64,000 bases of DNA. It comes from Plantimonas leprariae (GTDB lineage: Bacteria; Pseudomonadota; Alphaproteobacteria; Rhizobiales; Rhizobiaceae). The stretch covers positions 1 through 64,000 of the forward strand of contig NZ_VZDO01000012.1 of assembly GCF_008802405.1 (NCBI RefSeq). Direction: 5' to 3'. The notes under the pieces were generated by a model that was given only the letters and a program-made list of their open reading frames with translations, was not told the origin of the DNA and did not search any database. The translations under genes were made by a program, and so were the position numbers. Positions 18,023 through 26,452 of this stretch are shown in pieces. How positions within the stretch are numbered: position 1 is the first letter of the stretch; every line of letters begins with the position of its first letter.

Positions 18023-19075
18023 CTATTCCCCCGGCTCCTTCGCGCCGAGCGAGCGCGACAGCCGATCGAGGACGGTACGCAGTTCGCGCTGCTCGCCGGC
18101 CTGCGCATCGACGAAATCGCGCAGGAGCTGCTGCTCGGTGCGCATGTGCTGGACGAGGCCCTGGATGCTTTCGGCAAGGCTCGCCATCGCCGTCGAGGTG
18201 CGGGGCGACGTCGACTGGTCCTGCACGAGCTTCGTCAGGCGCTCCGACAGGAGGCGCATCTCCTCCGAGCTACCGGCTGCCGCCACCGCCGGCCGCGCCC
18301 CGTCCGGCGGGATCAGCATGTCCGAGCCGACGTCGGTGACGGAGGAGAGCCAGTTCTCCAGCTCGGTATAGAAGCGGTTCTGCGCCCGGCCGACCTGAAG
18401 GTCGAGGAAGCCGAGCACGAGCGAGCCGGACAGGCCGAAGAGCGAGGCGGAGAAGGCCGTGCCCATGCCGGCGAGCGGGGCGGAAAGGCCAGATTTCAGC
18501 GCGTTCAGGACGCTTGCGGCGTCGCCCCCCGCCGGATCGAGGCCCTGGATCGTGCCGCCGATCGCGCCGATCGTGCCGAGGAGACCCCAGAAGGTGCCGA
18601 GGAGGCCGAGAAAGACGAGGAGACCGATCATGTAGCGGGCGATGTCGCGCGCCTCGTCGAGCCGCGTCGCGACCGAATCGAGGACGGCGCGCATCGATGC
18701 GGTGGACAGTGCCATCTGCCGCCGGCGCCCGATCAGCGCCCGCATCGGCGCGAGCAGCACGGGATCGCGCATGCGCTCGAAATCGGCCGGGTTCTCGCGG
18801 AAGGCGTTCACCCAGCGCACCTCGCGCGCGAGCCGGATGATCTGCCCGAAGGCGAGCAGGATGCCGAACAGGAGGATGCCGACGATGACGCCGTTCAGCC
18901 CGGGATTGCTGCTGAAGGCGTGGCTGACCTGCCGCGACAGGATCAGGACCAGGAAGCCGGCAAGCCCGAGGAACACGAGCATCGCCCAGAGGAACACCAT
19001 CGGGCTGCCGAGCCGACCGGCGGCATAGCCGTCCGCCGGCCGCAGGCGATCGTTCGGAGGATTGAAGACCTGCAT
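18023..19075 (-). CDS. ExbB/TolQ/MotA-type proton-channel protein
   Basis: 350 residues. Membrane helices lie at about 25-48, 60-80 and, in the second half, 145-170 (MIGLLVFLGLLGTFWGLLGTIGAIGG) and 200-225 (GTAFSASLFGLSGSLVLGFLDL). The FWGLLGT and MGTAFSASLFGL blocks are the signature of the ExbB/TolQ/MotA family. A C-terminal cytoplasmic helical tail (about 240-350) is predicted. It probably energises the OmpA/MotB-like partner encoded 3 bp downstream. Length and pairing are seen often in Hyphomicrobiales genomes. The function of the pair is not established from this sequence. Confidence 0.88.
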   Translation of the reverse strand: MQVFNPPNDRLRPADGYAAGRLGSPMVFLWAMLVFLGLAGFLVLILSRQVSHAFSSNPGLNGVIVGILLFGILLAFGQIIRLAREVRWVNAFRENPADFERMRDPVLLAPMRALIGRRRQMALSTASMRAVLDSVATRLDEARDIARYMIGLLVFLGLLGTFWGLLGTIGAIGGTIQGLDPAGGDAASVLNALKSGLSAPLAGMGTAFSASLFGLSGSLVLGFLDLQVGRAQNRFYTELENWLSSVTDVGSDMLIPPDGARPAVAAAGSSEEMRLLSERLTKLVQDQSTSPRTSTAMASLAESIQGLVQHMRTEQQLLRDFVDAQAGEQRELRTVLDRLSRSLGAKEPGE

Positions 19076-19182
19076 GACGCGTGGCGGATTCCCGGAGCGC
19101 TCGGACGCCGGGAAGCCTAGCCGAGTCCTGCGCGCAAGGGAACGCCTGCCTCAATTTGCGGCAAACGGTCCCCGGGCAGGCT

Positions 19183-20007
19183 TCACGCCGCGCTGGTCTG
19201 CGTCATCCGGATCGCGTCGTCGGCGCGCTTCAGCTCGGCGAGGAGCGCCTTGTGGATCAGTTCGTTGCCGCAGGCGATGTCGCCGGGAATATGATCGAAC
19301 TTGCCGCCCGCGAAGTCGGTGACGATGCCGCCGGCTTCCCGGACGATGATCGAGCCGGCCGCGCAGTCCCAGGGCTTCAGCCCGCGTTCCCAGAAGCCGT
19401 CGAAACGCCCGGCCGCGACGGCGACGAGATCGAGCGAGGCCGCGCCGAAGCGGCGGATGCCGGAACTGCCGCCCATGACGTTGCGCACCTCGTAGAGGAA
19501 GCGGGCGTGGTCGCCGTGGCCGAGGAAGGGCGCCCCGCAGCCGATCAGCGCTTCGGTCAGCGTCGAGCGCGCCGCGACGCGCAGGCGGCGGTCGTTCGAG
19601 AAGGCCCCGCCGCCGCGCTCGGCGGTATACATCTCGTCGGTCGCCGGGTTGAACACGACGCCCGCGACGATCTCGCCGGCCCGCTCCAGCGCGATCGAGA
19701 CCGCGAACTGCGGAATGCCGTGCAGGAAGTTCGTCGTGCCGTCGAGCGGGTCGACGATCCAGCGATGCTCGGGATCGCGCCCCTCCACCGCGCCGCGCTC
19801 CTCCATCAGAAAGCCCCATTCGGGCCGCGCGCGCGACAGTTCCTGGAAGACGATCTCCTCGGCCTTCCGGTCGGCGGCCGACACGTAGTCGGCCGGCCCC
19901 TTCATCGAGACCTGCAGGTTCTGCACCTCGCCAAAGTCGCGCGTCAGCGAGCGGCCGGCCTTGGTCGCGGCCTGCGTCATGACGTTGAGAAGCGCGGAGC
20001 GGGCCAT
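19183..20007 (-). CDS. suhB: Inositol monophosphatase family protein
   Basis: 274 residues. The two metal-binding signatures of the family are WIVDPLDGTTNFLHG (about 82-96, with the DPxDGT motif) and the C-terminal KPWDCAAGSIIVREAGG (about 210-226). The FLMEER acidic site lies at about 66-71. Members dephosphorylate inositol monophosphates and related sugars. SuhB homologues also act on RNA polymerase in enterics. It lies downstream of the Sel1 gene and upstream of the ExbB-OmpA pair on the same strand, with about 100-bp gaps on both sides. Substrate is not determinable. A second family member, hisN, is at 57.6 kb. Confidence 0.88.
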   Translation of the reverse strand: MARSALLNVMTQAATKAGRSLTRDFGEVQNLQVSMKGPADYVSAADRKAEEIVFQELSRARPEWGFLMEERGAVEGRDPEHRWIVDPLDGTTNFLHGIPQFAVSIALERAGEIVAGVVFNPATDEMYTAERGGGAFSNDRRLRVAARSTLTEALIGCGAPFLGHGDHARFLYEVRNVMGGSSGIRRFGAASLDLVAVAAGRFDGFWERGLKPWDCAAGSIIVREAGGIVTDFAGGKFDHIPGDIACGNELIHKALLAELKRADDAIRMTQTSAA

Positions 20008-20108
20008 GGCCAGAGTCCTTGAAACATGGGAAGGCGGAGGCGAGGCGTCCGGCGAGCGGCTTCAGAACCACAATCGGCTCGGCGCTTCAAGCGCCGATGC
20101 CGGATGGC

Positions 20109-21101
20109 TCAACTCGGGCGGAACTTGTTGGCAGCTTCCAGCGCCGCCTTCTTCGTGTCGTCGTCGAGCTTGCGGAAGAAGTCGTCCAGCGACGCGTCGT
20201 CGTTGTCGGCGCGCTTCGCCAGCACCGACCATTTGCCGGCCTCGACCTTCGAGGCCGCGACCCCGATGCCGTCCTTGTAGAGATGGGCCAGCCGGTTCAT
20301 CGCGATCGGGTTGCCGCGCGCCGCGGCGCGGCGGAGCCAGCCGGCTCCCGCCGCGACATCCTTCCGGCCGCCCTTGCCGTTGATGAGCCAGATGCCGAAC
20401 TCGACCTGTCCCGTGACGTTGCCGCCGCGCGCCGAAGCGAGGAGATAGGCCCTCGCCTTCGGTATATCCGGCTGGCTGACGCCGCGCCCGTAGGCGTAGA
20501 TCTGCGCCATCGCGTATTGCGCGTCGGACACGCCCGCCTGCGCCGACTTCTGGAAATAGGGCAGCGCCTCCGTGAAGCCCGCGACCGGCGACTCCTCGAT
20601 CAGCATCTGGCCAAAATTGTAGGCGGCGAGCGGAATACCGGCGTCGGCCGCCGCCTTCATCAGGTCGCGCGCCGCCGCCGGGTCGGTGCGGCCGGCCGAG
20701 CCGTCGAGCAGCATCAGGGCATAGCGGAACTGGCCGTCCGGATTGCCGGACGCGGCGGCCGCGCCGTACCAGCGCGCCGCTTCCGCATCGCTGCGCGGGA
20801 CGCCGAGGCCGCGGCCGTAGATCTCGCCGAGCAGGGTCTGCGCCACCGGGTCGCCGAGCTTGGCGAGCGGCAGGGCAAGCTGCAGGGCGGTCAGGTACAT
20901 GCCACGCTGCAGCGCGCCGTAGGCGCGGTCGCGGGCTGGCGTCGCCGCGTCGGCGGGTGCCTCGTCGCGCGGCGCAGCGGTCGGCGTCGGCAGGGTGCGC
21001 GCCTCCGGCGGCTTCTGCGTGGACAAGTCCTGCGGCGCCTTCTGCGCCGATGCCGGCCAAGCCGAGAGGAGGCCCGCCAGCAGAACGACGAGCCGTCTCA
21101 T
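20109..21101 (-). CDS. Secreted Sel1-repeat protein
   Basis: 330 residues. The signal peptide (MRRLVVLLAGLLSAWPASA, cleaved before QK) is followed by a Pro/Ala-rich spacer. At least five Sel1-like TPR repeats run from about 75 to 300 and are recognised by repeated LGxxYxxGxGVxxDxxxAxxWxxxAAxxG-type spacing, for example LLGEIYGRGLGVPRSDAEA and AQIYAYGRGVSQPD. Such repeats bind other proteins in the periplasm or envelope. The start overlaps the stop of the ThiE-like gene (ATGA), implying co-translation. No specific function can be assigned. Confidence 0.88.
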   Translation of the reverse strand: MRRLVVLLAGLLSAWPASAQKAPQDLSTQKPPEARTLPTPTAAPRDEAPADAATPARDRAYGALQRGMYLTALQLALPLAKLGDPVAQTLLGEIYGRGLGVPRSDAEAARWYGAAAASGNPDGQFRYALMLLDGSAGRTDPAAARDLMKAAADAGIPLAAYNFGQMLIEESPVAGFTEALPYFQKSAQAGVSDAQYAMAQIYAYGRGVSQPDIPKARAYLLASARGGNVTGQVEFGIWLINGKGGRKDVAAGAGWLRRAAARGNPIAMNRLAHLYKDGIGVAASKVEAGKWSVLAKRADNDDASLDDFFRKLDDDTKKAALEAANKFRPS

Positions 21102-21760
21102 GCGGCGAGGCTTTCCGACGCCTCGTCGAGGAGCGCGTTGGCGCGGGCGACCTTCACCGCCACCGCCGCCGGCGAGGGATCGGTGAAGACGGCGGCGGAC
21201 AGCGCGATGAATTCCGCCCCGGTCGCGACCGCTTCCGGCAACGTCTCGATATCGCTGCCGCCGAGGAGCACGCAGGGAACCTCGACGATCTCCGCCCACC
21301 ATTCGGCCATCGCGGCGTCATTGGCGCCCGGCGACGGGGCGCGATCCTCGCCGGGCTCGCCGAACATCATGTAGTCGGGCAGGAGTTCGCCGGCTTCCAG
21401 CGCCTCGTGCCGGGTGCGGAAGCCCGAGGCGCCGACGATGGAGCGCGGCGCGAAACGCCGCATCGCATCGCCCAGCGCTTCGAGATCGCCGCCGGCGAGG
21501 TGCAGGCCATCGGCCTTGGCGCGGCCCATGGCGCGCGTGTCGCCGGCGACGACGGCCGCCACCTCGCGGTCGCGGCAAAGCGCGGCGAGATCCTCGGCGA
21601 AGGGCTGGAAGGCGGCCTCGGCCCGGCCGGCGGGATCGATCAGGACGCTCGCGACATCGCCCGCCTCCAGCGCCGCGCGCAGTGCCGCGACGCCGGCGGC
21701 CCCATCGGGAAGCGGCGTGGTGACGAGCACGAGACGGGGGCGGACGAAATCCTGGCGCAT
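21098..21760 (-). CDS. Thiamine phosphate synthase-like protein
   Basis: 220 residues of TIM-barrel type with the ThiE/TenI pattern: PRLVLVTTP at the first strand, AALEAGDVASVLID, GDTRAMGRAKADGLHLAG (about 90-108) and IVGASGFRTRHEAL. The last strands carry FGEP and VLLGGSDIETLPEAVATGAEFIALSAAVF. ThiE couples HMP-PP and thiazole phosphate to give thiamine phosphate. This protein is short and lacks some catalytic features I would expect of a canonical ThiE, so it may be a paralogue. No other thi gene is nearby. The stop overlaps the start of the Sel1 gene. Confidence 0.75.
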   Translation of the reverse strand: MRQDFVRPRLVLVTTPLPDGAAGVAALRAALEAGDVASVLIDPAGRAEAAFQPFAEDLAALCRDREVAAVVAGDTRAMGRAKADGLHLAGGDLEALGDAMRRFAPRSIVGASGFRTRHEALEAGELLPDYMMFGEPGEDRAPSPGANDAAMAEWWAEIVEVPCVLLGGSDIETLPEAVATGAEFIALSAAVFTDPSPAAVAVKVARANALLDEASESLAA

Positions 21761-21882
21761 GGCACTTGAAAGTTGATAGGCTCGACGGAAACGAGCGGCG
21801 AATAGCACAGGGTCCCGCCCGTGCCTATCGGCGCTCGCCCTCCCCGCGCTCCAGCCGCCGCGTTCCCGCCTGTCGCCAGCCG

Positions 21883-22641
21883 ATGATCACCGATCCGCTC
21901 TTCTATGCCGCCGCGATTCCCGCGGTCATCCTCGTCGGTCTGTCCAAAGGAGGTTTCGGCGGGTCGATCTCGATGGTCGGCGTGCCGATCATGGCGCTGG
22001 CGATCTCGCCGGTGACGGCGGCCGGCGTCATGCTGCCGATCCTGATCGTGATGGACGTGGTGGCGCTGCTCGCCTGGCGAGGCATCTACGACCGGCAAGT
22101 GCTGCGGCTGATCCTGCCGGCGTCGATGCTCGGCATCGCGCTCGGCTACGCGACGTCGGCGGCGACCTCGGAGGAGGCGGTGCGGCTGCTGCTCGGCGGG
22201 CTCTGCCTCGTCTTCGCCGTGCAATGGTTCTTCTCGGGCCGTCACAAGATCGAACCGGAAGCGGCGAGCCGACCGAAGGGCTTCTTCTGGGGGGCCGTCG
22301 CCGGCTTCACCAGCTTCGTCAGCCATGCCGGCGGGCCGCCCTTTCAGGTCTACGTGATGCCGCTGAAGCTGGAGCCGGCGCTGTTCGCCGGAACGACGGT
22401 GATCTTCTTCGCCGCGACGAACTTCGTGAAGTTGATTCCGTATTTCCTGCTCGGGCAGTTCTCTTCGGAGAACCTCGCCACCTCGGCGGTTCTCCTGCCG
22501 CTGGCGCCGCTCGCGACGCTGGTCGGCGTCCAACTGGTGAAACGGGTGCCGCGCGAGCGCTTCTACCTCGTCACCTATTCGCTGCTGATTCCGGTCGGTC
22601 TGAAGCTCGTCTTCGACGGGATCTGGCATTTCGCCGCCTGA
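21883..22641 (+). CDS. TSUP-family permease (TauE/SafE sulfite exporter family)
   Basis: 252 residues, about eight hydrophobic segments. The characteristic GLSKGGFGGSISMVGVPIMAL (about 19-39) and, in the second half, FTSFVSHAGGPPFQVYVMPL (about 137-156) are the paired repeats of the TSUP fold. Members move sulfite, sulfoacetate or other small organosulfur or carboxylate anions across the inner membrane. The start is ATG at 21883, just before the first helix. It is divergent from the ThiE-like gene and convergent with a DUF465 gene. Substrate unknown. Confidence 0.88.
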   Translation: MITDPLFYAAAIPAVILVGLSKGGFGGSISMVGVPIMALAISPVTAAGVMLPILIVMDVVALLAWRGIYDRQVLRLILPASMLGIALGYATSAATSEEAVRLLLGGLCLVFAVQWFFSGRHKIEPEAASRPKGFFWGAVAGFTSFVSHAGGPPFQVYVMPLKLEPALFAGTTVIFFAATNFVKLIPYFLLGQFSSENLATSAVLLPLAPLATLVGVQLVKRVPRERFYLVTYSLLIPVGLKLVFDGIWHFAA

Positions 22642-22657
22642 GCGGCGGCGGAGCGAC

Positions 22658-22685
22658 GGACGCGGCGTCGGGAGCCGCCGCGTCC
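22658..22685. terminator. Inverted repeat between convergent TSUP and DUF465 genes
   Basis: Perfect 10-bp stem GGACGCGGCG/CGCCGCGTCC with an 8-base loop. There is little T tract on either side, so it is a possible bidirectional terminator of weak type. Confidence 0.5.
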
Positions 22686-22701
22686 GCTGCGCGAATTTCC
22701 G

Positions 22702-22875
22702 TTAGTGCTGCTTCGCGCGCAGCCTTTCCATCTCGTCCTTCAGTTGCAGCTTGCGCCGTTTCATGTCGCGGATTTCATTGTCGCTCGTCGCAGGGCGGAG
22801 GCTCGCCGCTTCGAGTTCGGCCTCGATCGCCGCATGTTTCTGCTGCAGCGTAGTCAGATGCCCGTCCAAAGACAT
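22702..22875 (-). CDS. DUF465 (YdcH-like) small helical protein
   Basis: 57 residues: MSLDGHLTTLQQKHAAIEAEL, then EIRDMKRRKLQLKDEMERL, the two-helix hairpin pattern of the DUF465/YdcH family with the conserved KRxKLxLKDE block. It is probably cytoplasmic, and the function of the family is unknown. The start ATG has GGAG 5-8 bases upstream. A second family member is encoded divergently at 23101. Confidence 0.88.
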   Translation of the reverse strand: MSLDGHLTTLQQKHAAIEAELEAASLRPATSDNEIRDMKRRKLQLKDEMERLRAKQH

Positions 22876-23100
22876 GATCGCTCCTTTCGATCTCGTGTTT
22901 CGTGCGAAGCCCGTTCTTCGCCTCACTCCACAATCGCGGACCTCACGATGACGAACGTGTCACAAAACCTGGGACCCGTCGACGCCTTGTCATGGCTTCC
23001 TGTTCCACTACAGCGCCCGTGCTGATAATCGATCACGGATAATTTTAGCGGACCCCGCGACGCCGTCGGCGCATCGCGGGCCGAGGCCGAGGGGAAGCGA

Positions 23101-23304
23101 ATGGCCGATCAGGAACAGGCGGCGCTCCGCATGCTCGCCGCGCGTCTGCGGCAGGAGCACGCCGATTTCGACGCCGCGATCGACGCGATGGAGAAGGTCG
23201 GCTGCGACCGCCTGCAGGTGCAGCGGATGAAGAAGAAGAAGCTTGCCGTGAAGGACCGGCTGCAGGACATCGAGGACCAGATCCTGCCGGACATCATCGC
23301 GTGA
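23101..23304 (+). CDS. DUF465 (YdcH-like) small helical protein
   Basis: 67 residues, a paralogue of the gene at 22702-22875: [15 protein letters not shown] followed by [21 protein letters not shown]. The family function is unknown. Its stop overlaps the GTG start of purE (GTGA), so it heads the purEK operon. The upstream gap of 225 bp to its divergent paralogue holds the promoters of both; no sure promoter match is claimed. Confidence 0.88.
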   Translation: MADQEQAALRMLAARLRQEHADFDAAIDAMEKVGCDRLQVQRMKKKKLAVKDRLQDIEDQILPDIIA

Positions 23305-23804
23305 GCGAGCCTCGCGCCGACGTCGCCGTGATCATGGGCAGCCAGTCCGACTGGCCGACCATGAAGCACGCCGCCGACGTGCTGGAAACGCTCGGCATCC
23401 CGCACCGGGCGCTGATCGTCTCGGCGCACCGGACGCCCGAGCGGCTGTTCGATTTCGCCAGAGGCGCGAAGGGCGCGGGCTACAAGGTGGTGATCGCCGG
23501 GGCCGGCGGCGCGGCGCATCTGCCGGGCATGGCAGCGGCGCTGACACCCCTCCCCGTCTTCGGGGTGCCGGTGGAATCGAAAGCGCTGTCCGGCCAGGAC
23601 AGCCTCCTGTCCATCGTGCAGATGCCCGCCGGCGTGCCGGTCGGGACCCTCGCGATCGGGCGCTCGGGCGCGGTGAACGCCGCGCTTCTCGCCGCCGCGG
23701 TGCTGGCGCTTTCGGACGACGCGCTGGCGGCGCGGCTGGACAGCTACCGCGCCCGGCAGACCGAAGCCTTGGCGGCCCGCCCGGCGGAAACGGCCGCGCC
23801 ATGA
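23301..23804 (+). CDS. purE: 5-(carboxyamino)imidazole ribonucleotide mutase PurE
   Basis: 167 residues, class I PurE. The N-terminal loop GSQSDWPTM (about 13-21), catalytic-region SAHRTPERL (about 41-49) and the [11 protein letters not shown] loop (about 67-77) are all present. It converts N5-CAIR to CAIR in purine synthesis, with PurK supplying N5-CAIR. The start is GTG overlapping the DUF465 stop, and the end overlaps the purK start (ATGA). This is a tight three-gene operon. Confidence 0.97.
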   Translation: MSEPRADVAVIMGSQSDWPTMKHAADVLETLGIPHRALIVSAHRTPERLFDFARGAKGAGYKVVIAGAGGAAHLPGMAAALTPLPVFGVPVESKALSGQDSLLSIVQMPAGVPVGTLAIGRSGAVNAALLAAAVLALSDDALAARLDSYRARQTEALAARPAETAAP

Positions 23805-24868
23805 GCGCGCTTTCGCTCGGCGCGACGATCGGCATCATCGGCGGCGGCCAGCTCGGCCGCATGCTGGCCTTGAGCGCCGCACGCCTCGGCTTTCGCGTCG
23901 CCGTGCTCGATCCGAACCCCGACTGCGCCGCAGCCCAGGTCGCGAACCAGGTGATCGCCGCGCCATACGACGATCCGGGCGCGCTGGGGCGCCTCGCGGA
24001 CGCCTCCGCCGTCGTCACCTACGAGTTCGAGAACGTCGCGGTGGAGCCTTTGCGGGCGCTGGCCGCGCGGGTGCCGGTCTTCCCGCCGCCGCAGGCGCTC
24101 GAAGTCGCGCAGGACCGCGTGGTGGAGAAGGCGTTTCTGAACGGCATCGGCATCCCGACCGCCGAGTGGCGGGCGGTGGACGACGTCCAGGAACTCGACC
24201 ACGCCTTCCAGGAGCTCGGCGGCGACTGCATCCTGAAGACGCGGCGCTTCGGCTACGACGGCAAGGGACAGGCGACGATCCGCCAGAGGAGCCCGCATGC
24301 CGACGCGTTCGAGAGCCTCGGCTCGGTGCCGGCGATCCTCGAAAAGAAGGTGCCGTTCGAGTTCGAGCTCTCGGTGGTGGCGGCGCGCGGGCAGGACGGT
24401 GCGGTCGCCAGCTACGATCCGGCCGAGAACGTCCATTCGCTCGGCATCCTGAAGCGTTCGACGGTGCCGGGCCGGGTGACCGCGGCCCTCGCGGCGGAGG
24501 CCGGCGACATCGCGGCGCGCATCCTCGAACATCTCGACTATGTCGGGGTCGTCGGGGTGGAGTTCTTCGCGACGACAAACGGTCTTCTCGTCAACGAGAT
24601 CGCGCCACGCGTCCACAATTCCGGCCACTGGACGGAGGCGGTGTGCCTCGTCTCGCAGTTCGAGCAGCACGTCAGGGCGATCGCCGGCCTGCCGCTCGGG
24701 TCCGCGGCGCGGCATGCGGACTGCGTGATGGAGAACCTGATCGGGGCCGAGATCGACGGCGCGCTGGCGCTCCTCGCCGACCCGGACGCCGTCCTTCACG
24801 TCTACGGCAAGGGCGAGGCGAAGCCGGGCCGCAAGATGGGGCACGTGACGCGGATCGTGCGCCCGTAG
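23801..24868 (+). CDS. purK: N5-carboxyaminoimidazole ribonucleotide synthase PurK
   Basis: 355 residues. ATP-grasp enzyme with the N-terminal [20 protein letters not shown] dinucleotide-like motif (about 11-30), VTYEFENV near 70, the ATP-grasp core [14 protein letters not shown] (about 146-159) and VEFF...[14 protein letters not shown] (about 252-277). It carboxylates AIR using ATP and bicarbonate and hands N5-CAIR to PurE. It overlaps purE by four bases. A terminator-like hairpin follows at 24915-24938. Confidence 0.97.
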   Translation: MSALSLGATIGIIGGGQLGRMLALSAARLGFRVAVLDPNPDCAAAQVANQVIAAPYDDPGALGRLADASAVVTYEFENVAVEPLRALAARVPVFPPPQALEVAQDRVVEKAFLNGIGIPTAEWRAVDDVQELDHAFQELGGDCILKTRRFGYDGKGQATIRQRSPHADAFESLGSVPAILEKKVPFEFELSVVAARGQDGAVASYDPAENVHSLGILKRSTVPGRVTAALAAEAGDIAARILEHLDYVGVVGVEFFATTNGLLVNEIAPRVHNSGHWTEAVCLVSQFEQHVRAIAGLPLGSAARHADCVMENLIGAEIDGALALLADPDAVLHVYGKGEAKPGRKMGHVTRIVRP

Positions 24869-24872
24869 AATA

Positions 24873-24900
24873 TTGACACGAAGCCCGGGCGCGGTTAATT
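24873..24900 (+). promoter_or_regulatory. Putative sigma-70-type promoter upstream of rpmJ
   Basis: TTGACA at 24873-24878, a spacer of 16-17 bases, then TTAATT/TAATTC at 24895-24901. It lies just after the purK stop and about 90 bp before the rpmJ start. Predicted from consensus only. Confidence 0.5.
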
Positions 24901-24914
24901 CCCGTGCCCAATCG

Positions 24915-24938
24915 GCGCGCCAGAGATGGCGCGCTTTT
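24915..24938 (+). terminator. Intrinsic terminator-like hairpin between purK and rpmJ
   Basis: Perfect 8-bp stem GCGCGCCA/TGGCGCGC with GAGA loop, followed by TTTT. It can end purK transcripts. It also lies downstream of the putative rpmJ promoter, so it would be at the very start of the rpmJ leader. Confidence 0.75.
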
Positions 24939-24988
24939 CATTGGACGGCGCGCCCTCCGGGCCGAGCCGGAGGAAGGAGCGAAGCCCC

Positions 24989-25114
24989 ATGAAGATCAAG
25001 AACTCGCTGAAGACCCTGAAGGGCCGTCACCGCGCCAACCGCATGGTGCGCCGCAAGGGCCGCATCTACATCATCAACAAGGAAGCCCCGCGCTTCAAGG
25101 CCCGCCAGGGCTGA
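24989..25114 (+). CDS. rpmJ: 50S ribosomal protein L36
   Basis: 41 residues: [20 protein letters not shown] then [21 protein letters not shown]. This is the Cys-free L36 form found throughout Hyphomicrobiales, lacking the zinc-binding residues of the other type. The Shine-Dalgarno AGGAAGGAG lies ten bases upstream. An in-frame upstream ATG at 24926 is within the leader hairpin region and is rejected. Confidence 0.96.
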   Translation: MKIKNSLKTLKGRHRANRMVRRKGRIYIINKEAPRFKARQG

Positions 25115-25194
25115 GGCCGGCCGGCCGCGCTCCCGCGGCCGATCACGTGGATTTCGATTTGAACGGCGCGCATGCCGGGACTAGGTTCCCTCGC

Positions 25195-25860
25195 ATGCGC
25201 GCCGTTCTCGTTTTGGCACTCCTCGTTTCCACGCTCGGCTTCGGCTCGATCGCCGTAGCGCAGATCACCGGCCCGACGCCGGAAACGAAGCGTCCTCCTG
25301 CCGCCGAATCCCCTCGCCCGCCCTCGCGACAGCAGCCGAGCGGCACGCCGCTGAAAGCCGTCGAGGAACCCGGCGCGCGGGCGAAGCGCCTCGACGACCT
25401 CTTCGCGCAGCTTCGGCAGGAAGCTTCGGCCGCGAAGGCGGAGACGATCGCCAACCGGATCGGGGCCGAATGGGCCGACAGCGGCAGCGCCACCGTCGAT
25501 CTTCTCGTACAGCGCGCGACGCAGGCGGTCGGCAAGCAGGATAACGCCGCCGCCTTCGACTTCCTCGATCAGGCGATCCTCCTCGACCCGGACTATGCCG
25601 AAGCCTGGAACCGCCGGGCGACGCTGAACTACAGCGCCGACCAGTACAGCCAGTCGCTGGACGACATCCGCGAGACGCTGAAGCGCGAACCCCGCCATTT
25701 CGGTGCGCTGATGGGCCTCGCCGCGATCCTCGAAGAGACCGACCGCAAGCCGCAGGCACTCCAGACCTATCTCAAGGTGCTGGAAATCTACCCGACGCTG
25801 AAAGGCGCGCAGGACGCGGTGGGACGCCTGTCGGAGGAGATGGCTGGGCAGGCGCTCTGA
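25195..25860 (+). CDS. Secreted tetratricopeptide-repeat protein
   Basis: 221 residues. The signal peptide MRAVLVLALLVSTLGFGSIAVA (cleaved before QITG) is followed by a Pro-rich spacer (about 25-50). Helical repeats from about 58 to 210 include DAAAFDFLDQAILLDPDYAEAWNRRA-type TPR units: the LDPDYAEAWNRRATL block near 135 and EPRHFGALMGLAAILEETDR near 168. The protein is periplasmic and probably a protein-protein interaction scaffold. The start is set by the signal peptide. It stands alone between rpmJ and a convergent membrane-protein gene. Confidence 0.86.
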   Translation: MRAVLVLALLVSTLGFGSIAVAQITGPTPETKRPPAAESPRPPSRQQPSGTPLKAVEEPGARAKRLDDLFAQLRQEASAAKAETIANRIGAEWADSGSATVDLLVQRATQAVGKQDNAAAFDFLDQAILLDPDYAEAWNRRATLNYSADQYSQSLDDIRETLKREPRHFGALMGLAAILEETDRKPQALQTYLKVLEIYPTLKGAQDAVGRLSEEMAGQAL

Positions 25861-25897
25861 CGCCCGCACATCGACGGGAAGGAGTCCGTCGACGGTT

Positions 25898-26428
25898 CTA
25901 ATCCTCGCGGCCGATCTCGGCTGCCACGAACTGCCAGAGGCGTTCGGCTTGCGGAAGGGTCCGGTATCGGAAGCACAATGCGTGCAACGCCCCGACAGGT
26001 ACGAGAAGCATGCGCAGGCCGAGGAGATCGTCGGTAGTGGTGTGCGGCGGAAATACCAGGGACAGTTCGATCAGGAAGAAGCCGGATGTCCCGCCAACGA
26101 TCGCCCAGGCGAGCCAATGGCGCACGAACGGCCGGAGCACCGCCAGCAGCGTCATGCCGAAGCCGAGCAGGAATGTCGGCAAGGCGGCGAGGATGACCCC
26201 GCCGACGCTGCCGACGGCAAACCAGAACAAGCTCATCAGCACCGCTCCGGACACTGTCGCCGCAGCACCACCTTCCGATCCCAGGGATGGGATCAGCAGC
26301 ACGACGGCGAGGATCGCGGATACGGCGAGCCCCGTGATCGCCGAGACGAACACCGCGGAGACGAAGCAGCGCCACGCGATCTGGGCCGCCGCGGCGGCGG
26401 GAGCCGGATCGCGCCGTTCCGGCCGCAC
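25898..26428 (-). CDS. Small inner-membrane protein of unknown function
   Basis: 176 residues with four predicted membrane helices: about 24-46 (VSAVFVSAITGLAVSAILAVVLL), 58-82, 85-108 and 112-128, then a soluble C-terminus with a His/Cys-containing stretch (ALHALCFRY). The start is GTG. I recognise no family. Codon and base use resemble neighbours. It starts 24 bp after the pyruvate kinase stop, on the same strand, so it may be the last gene of a DUF1036-pyk transcript. Confidence 0.65.
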   Translation of the reverse strand: MRPERRDPAPAAAAAQIAWRCFVSAVFVSAITGLAVSAILAVVLLIPSLGSEGGAAATVSGAVLMSLFWFAVGSVGGVILAALPTFLLGFGMTLLAVLRPFVRHWLAWAIVGGTSGFFLIELSLVFPPHTTTDDLLGLRMLLVPVGALHALCFRYRTLPQAERLWQFVAAEIGRED

Positions 26429-26452
26429 GACGGCGGTCGATCGGGCCGCGGG

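Noticed and set aside
16991..19075. Possible Zorya anti-phage system (ZorA/ZorB are MotA/MotB-like)
   Set aside because: No ZorC, ZorD or ZorE-like gene is nearby. The neighbours are housekeeping genes, and base composition matches the core chromosome.
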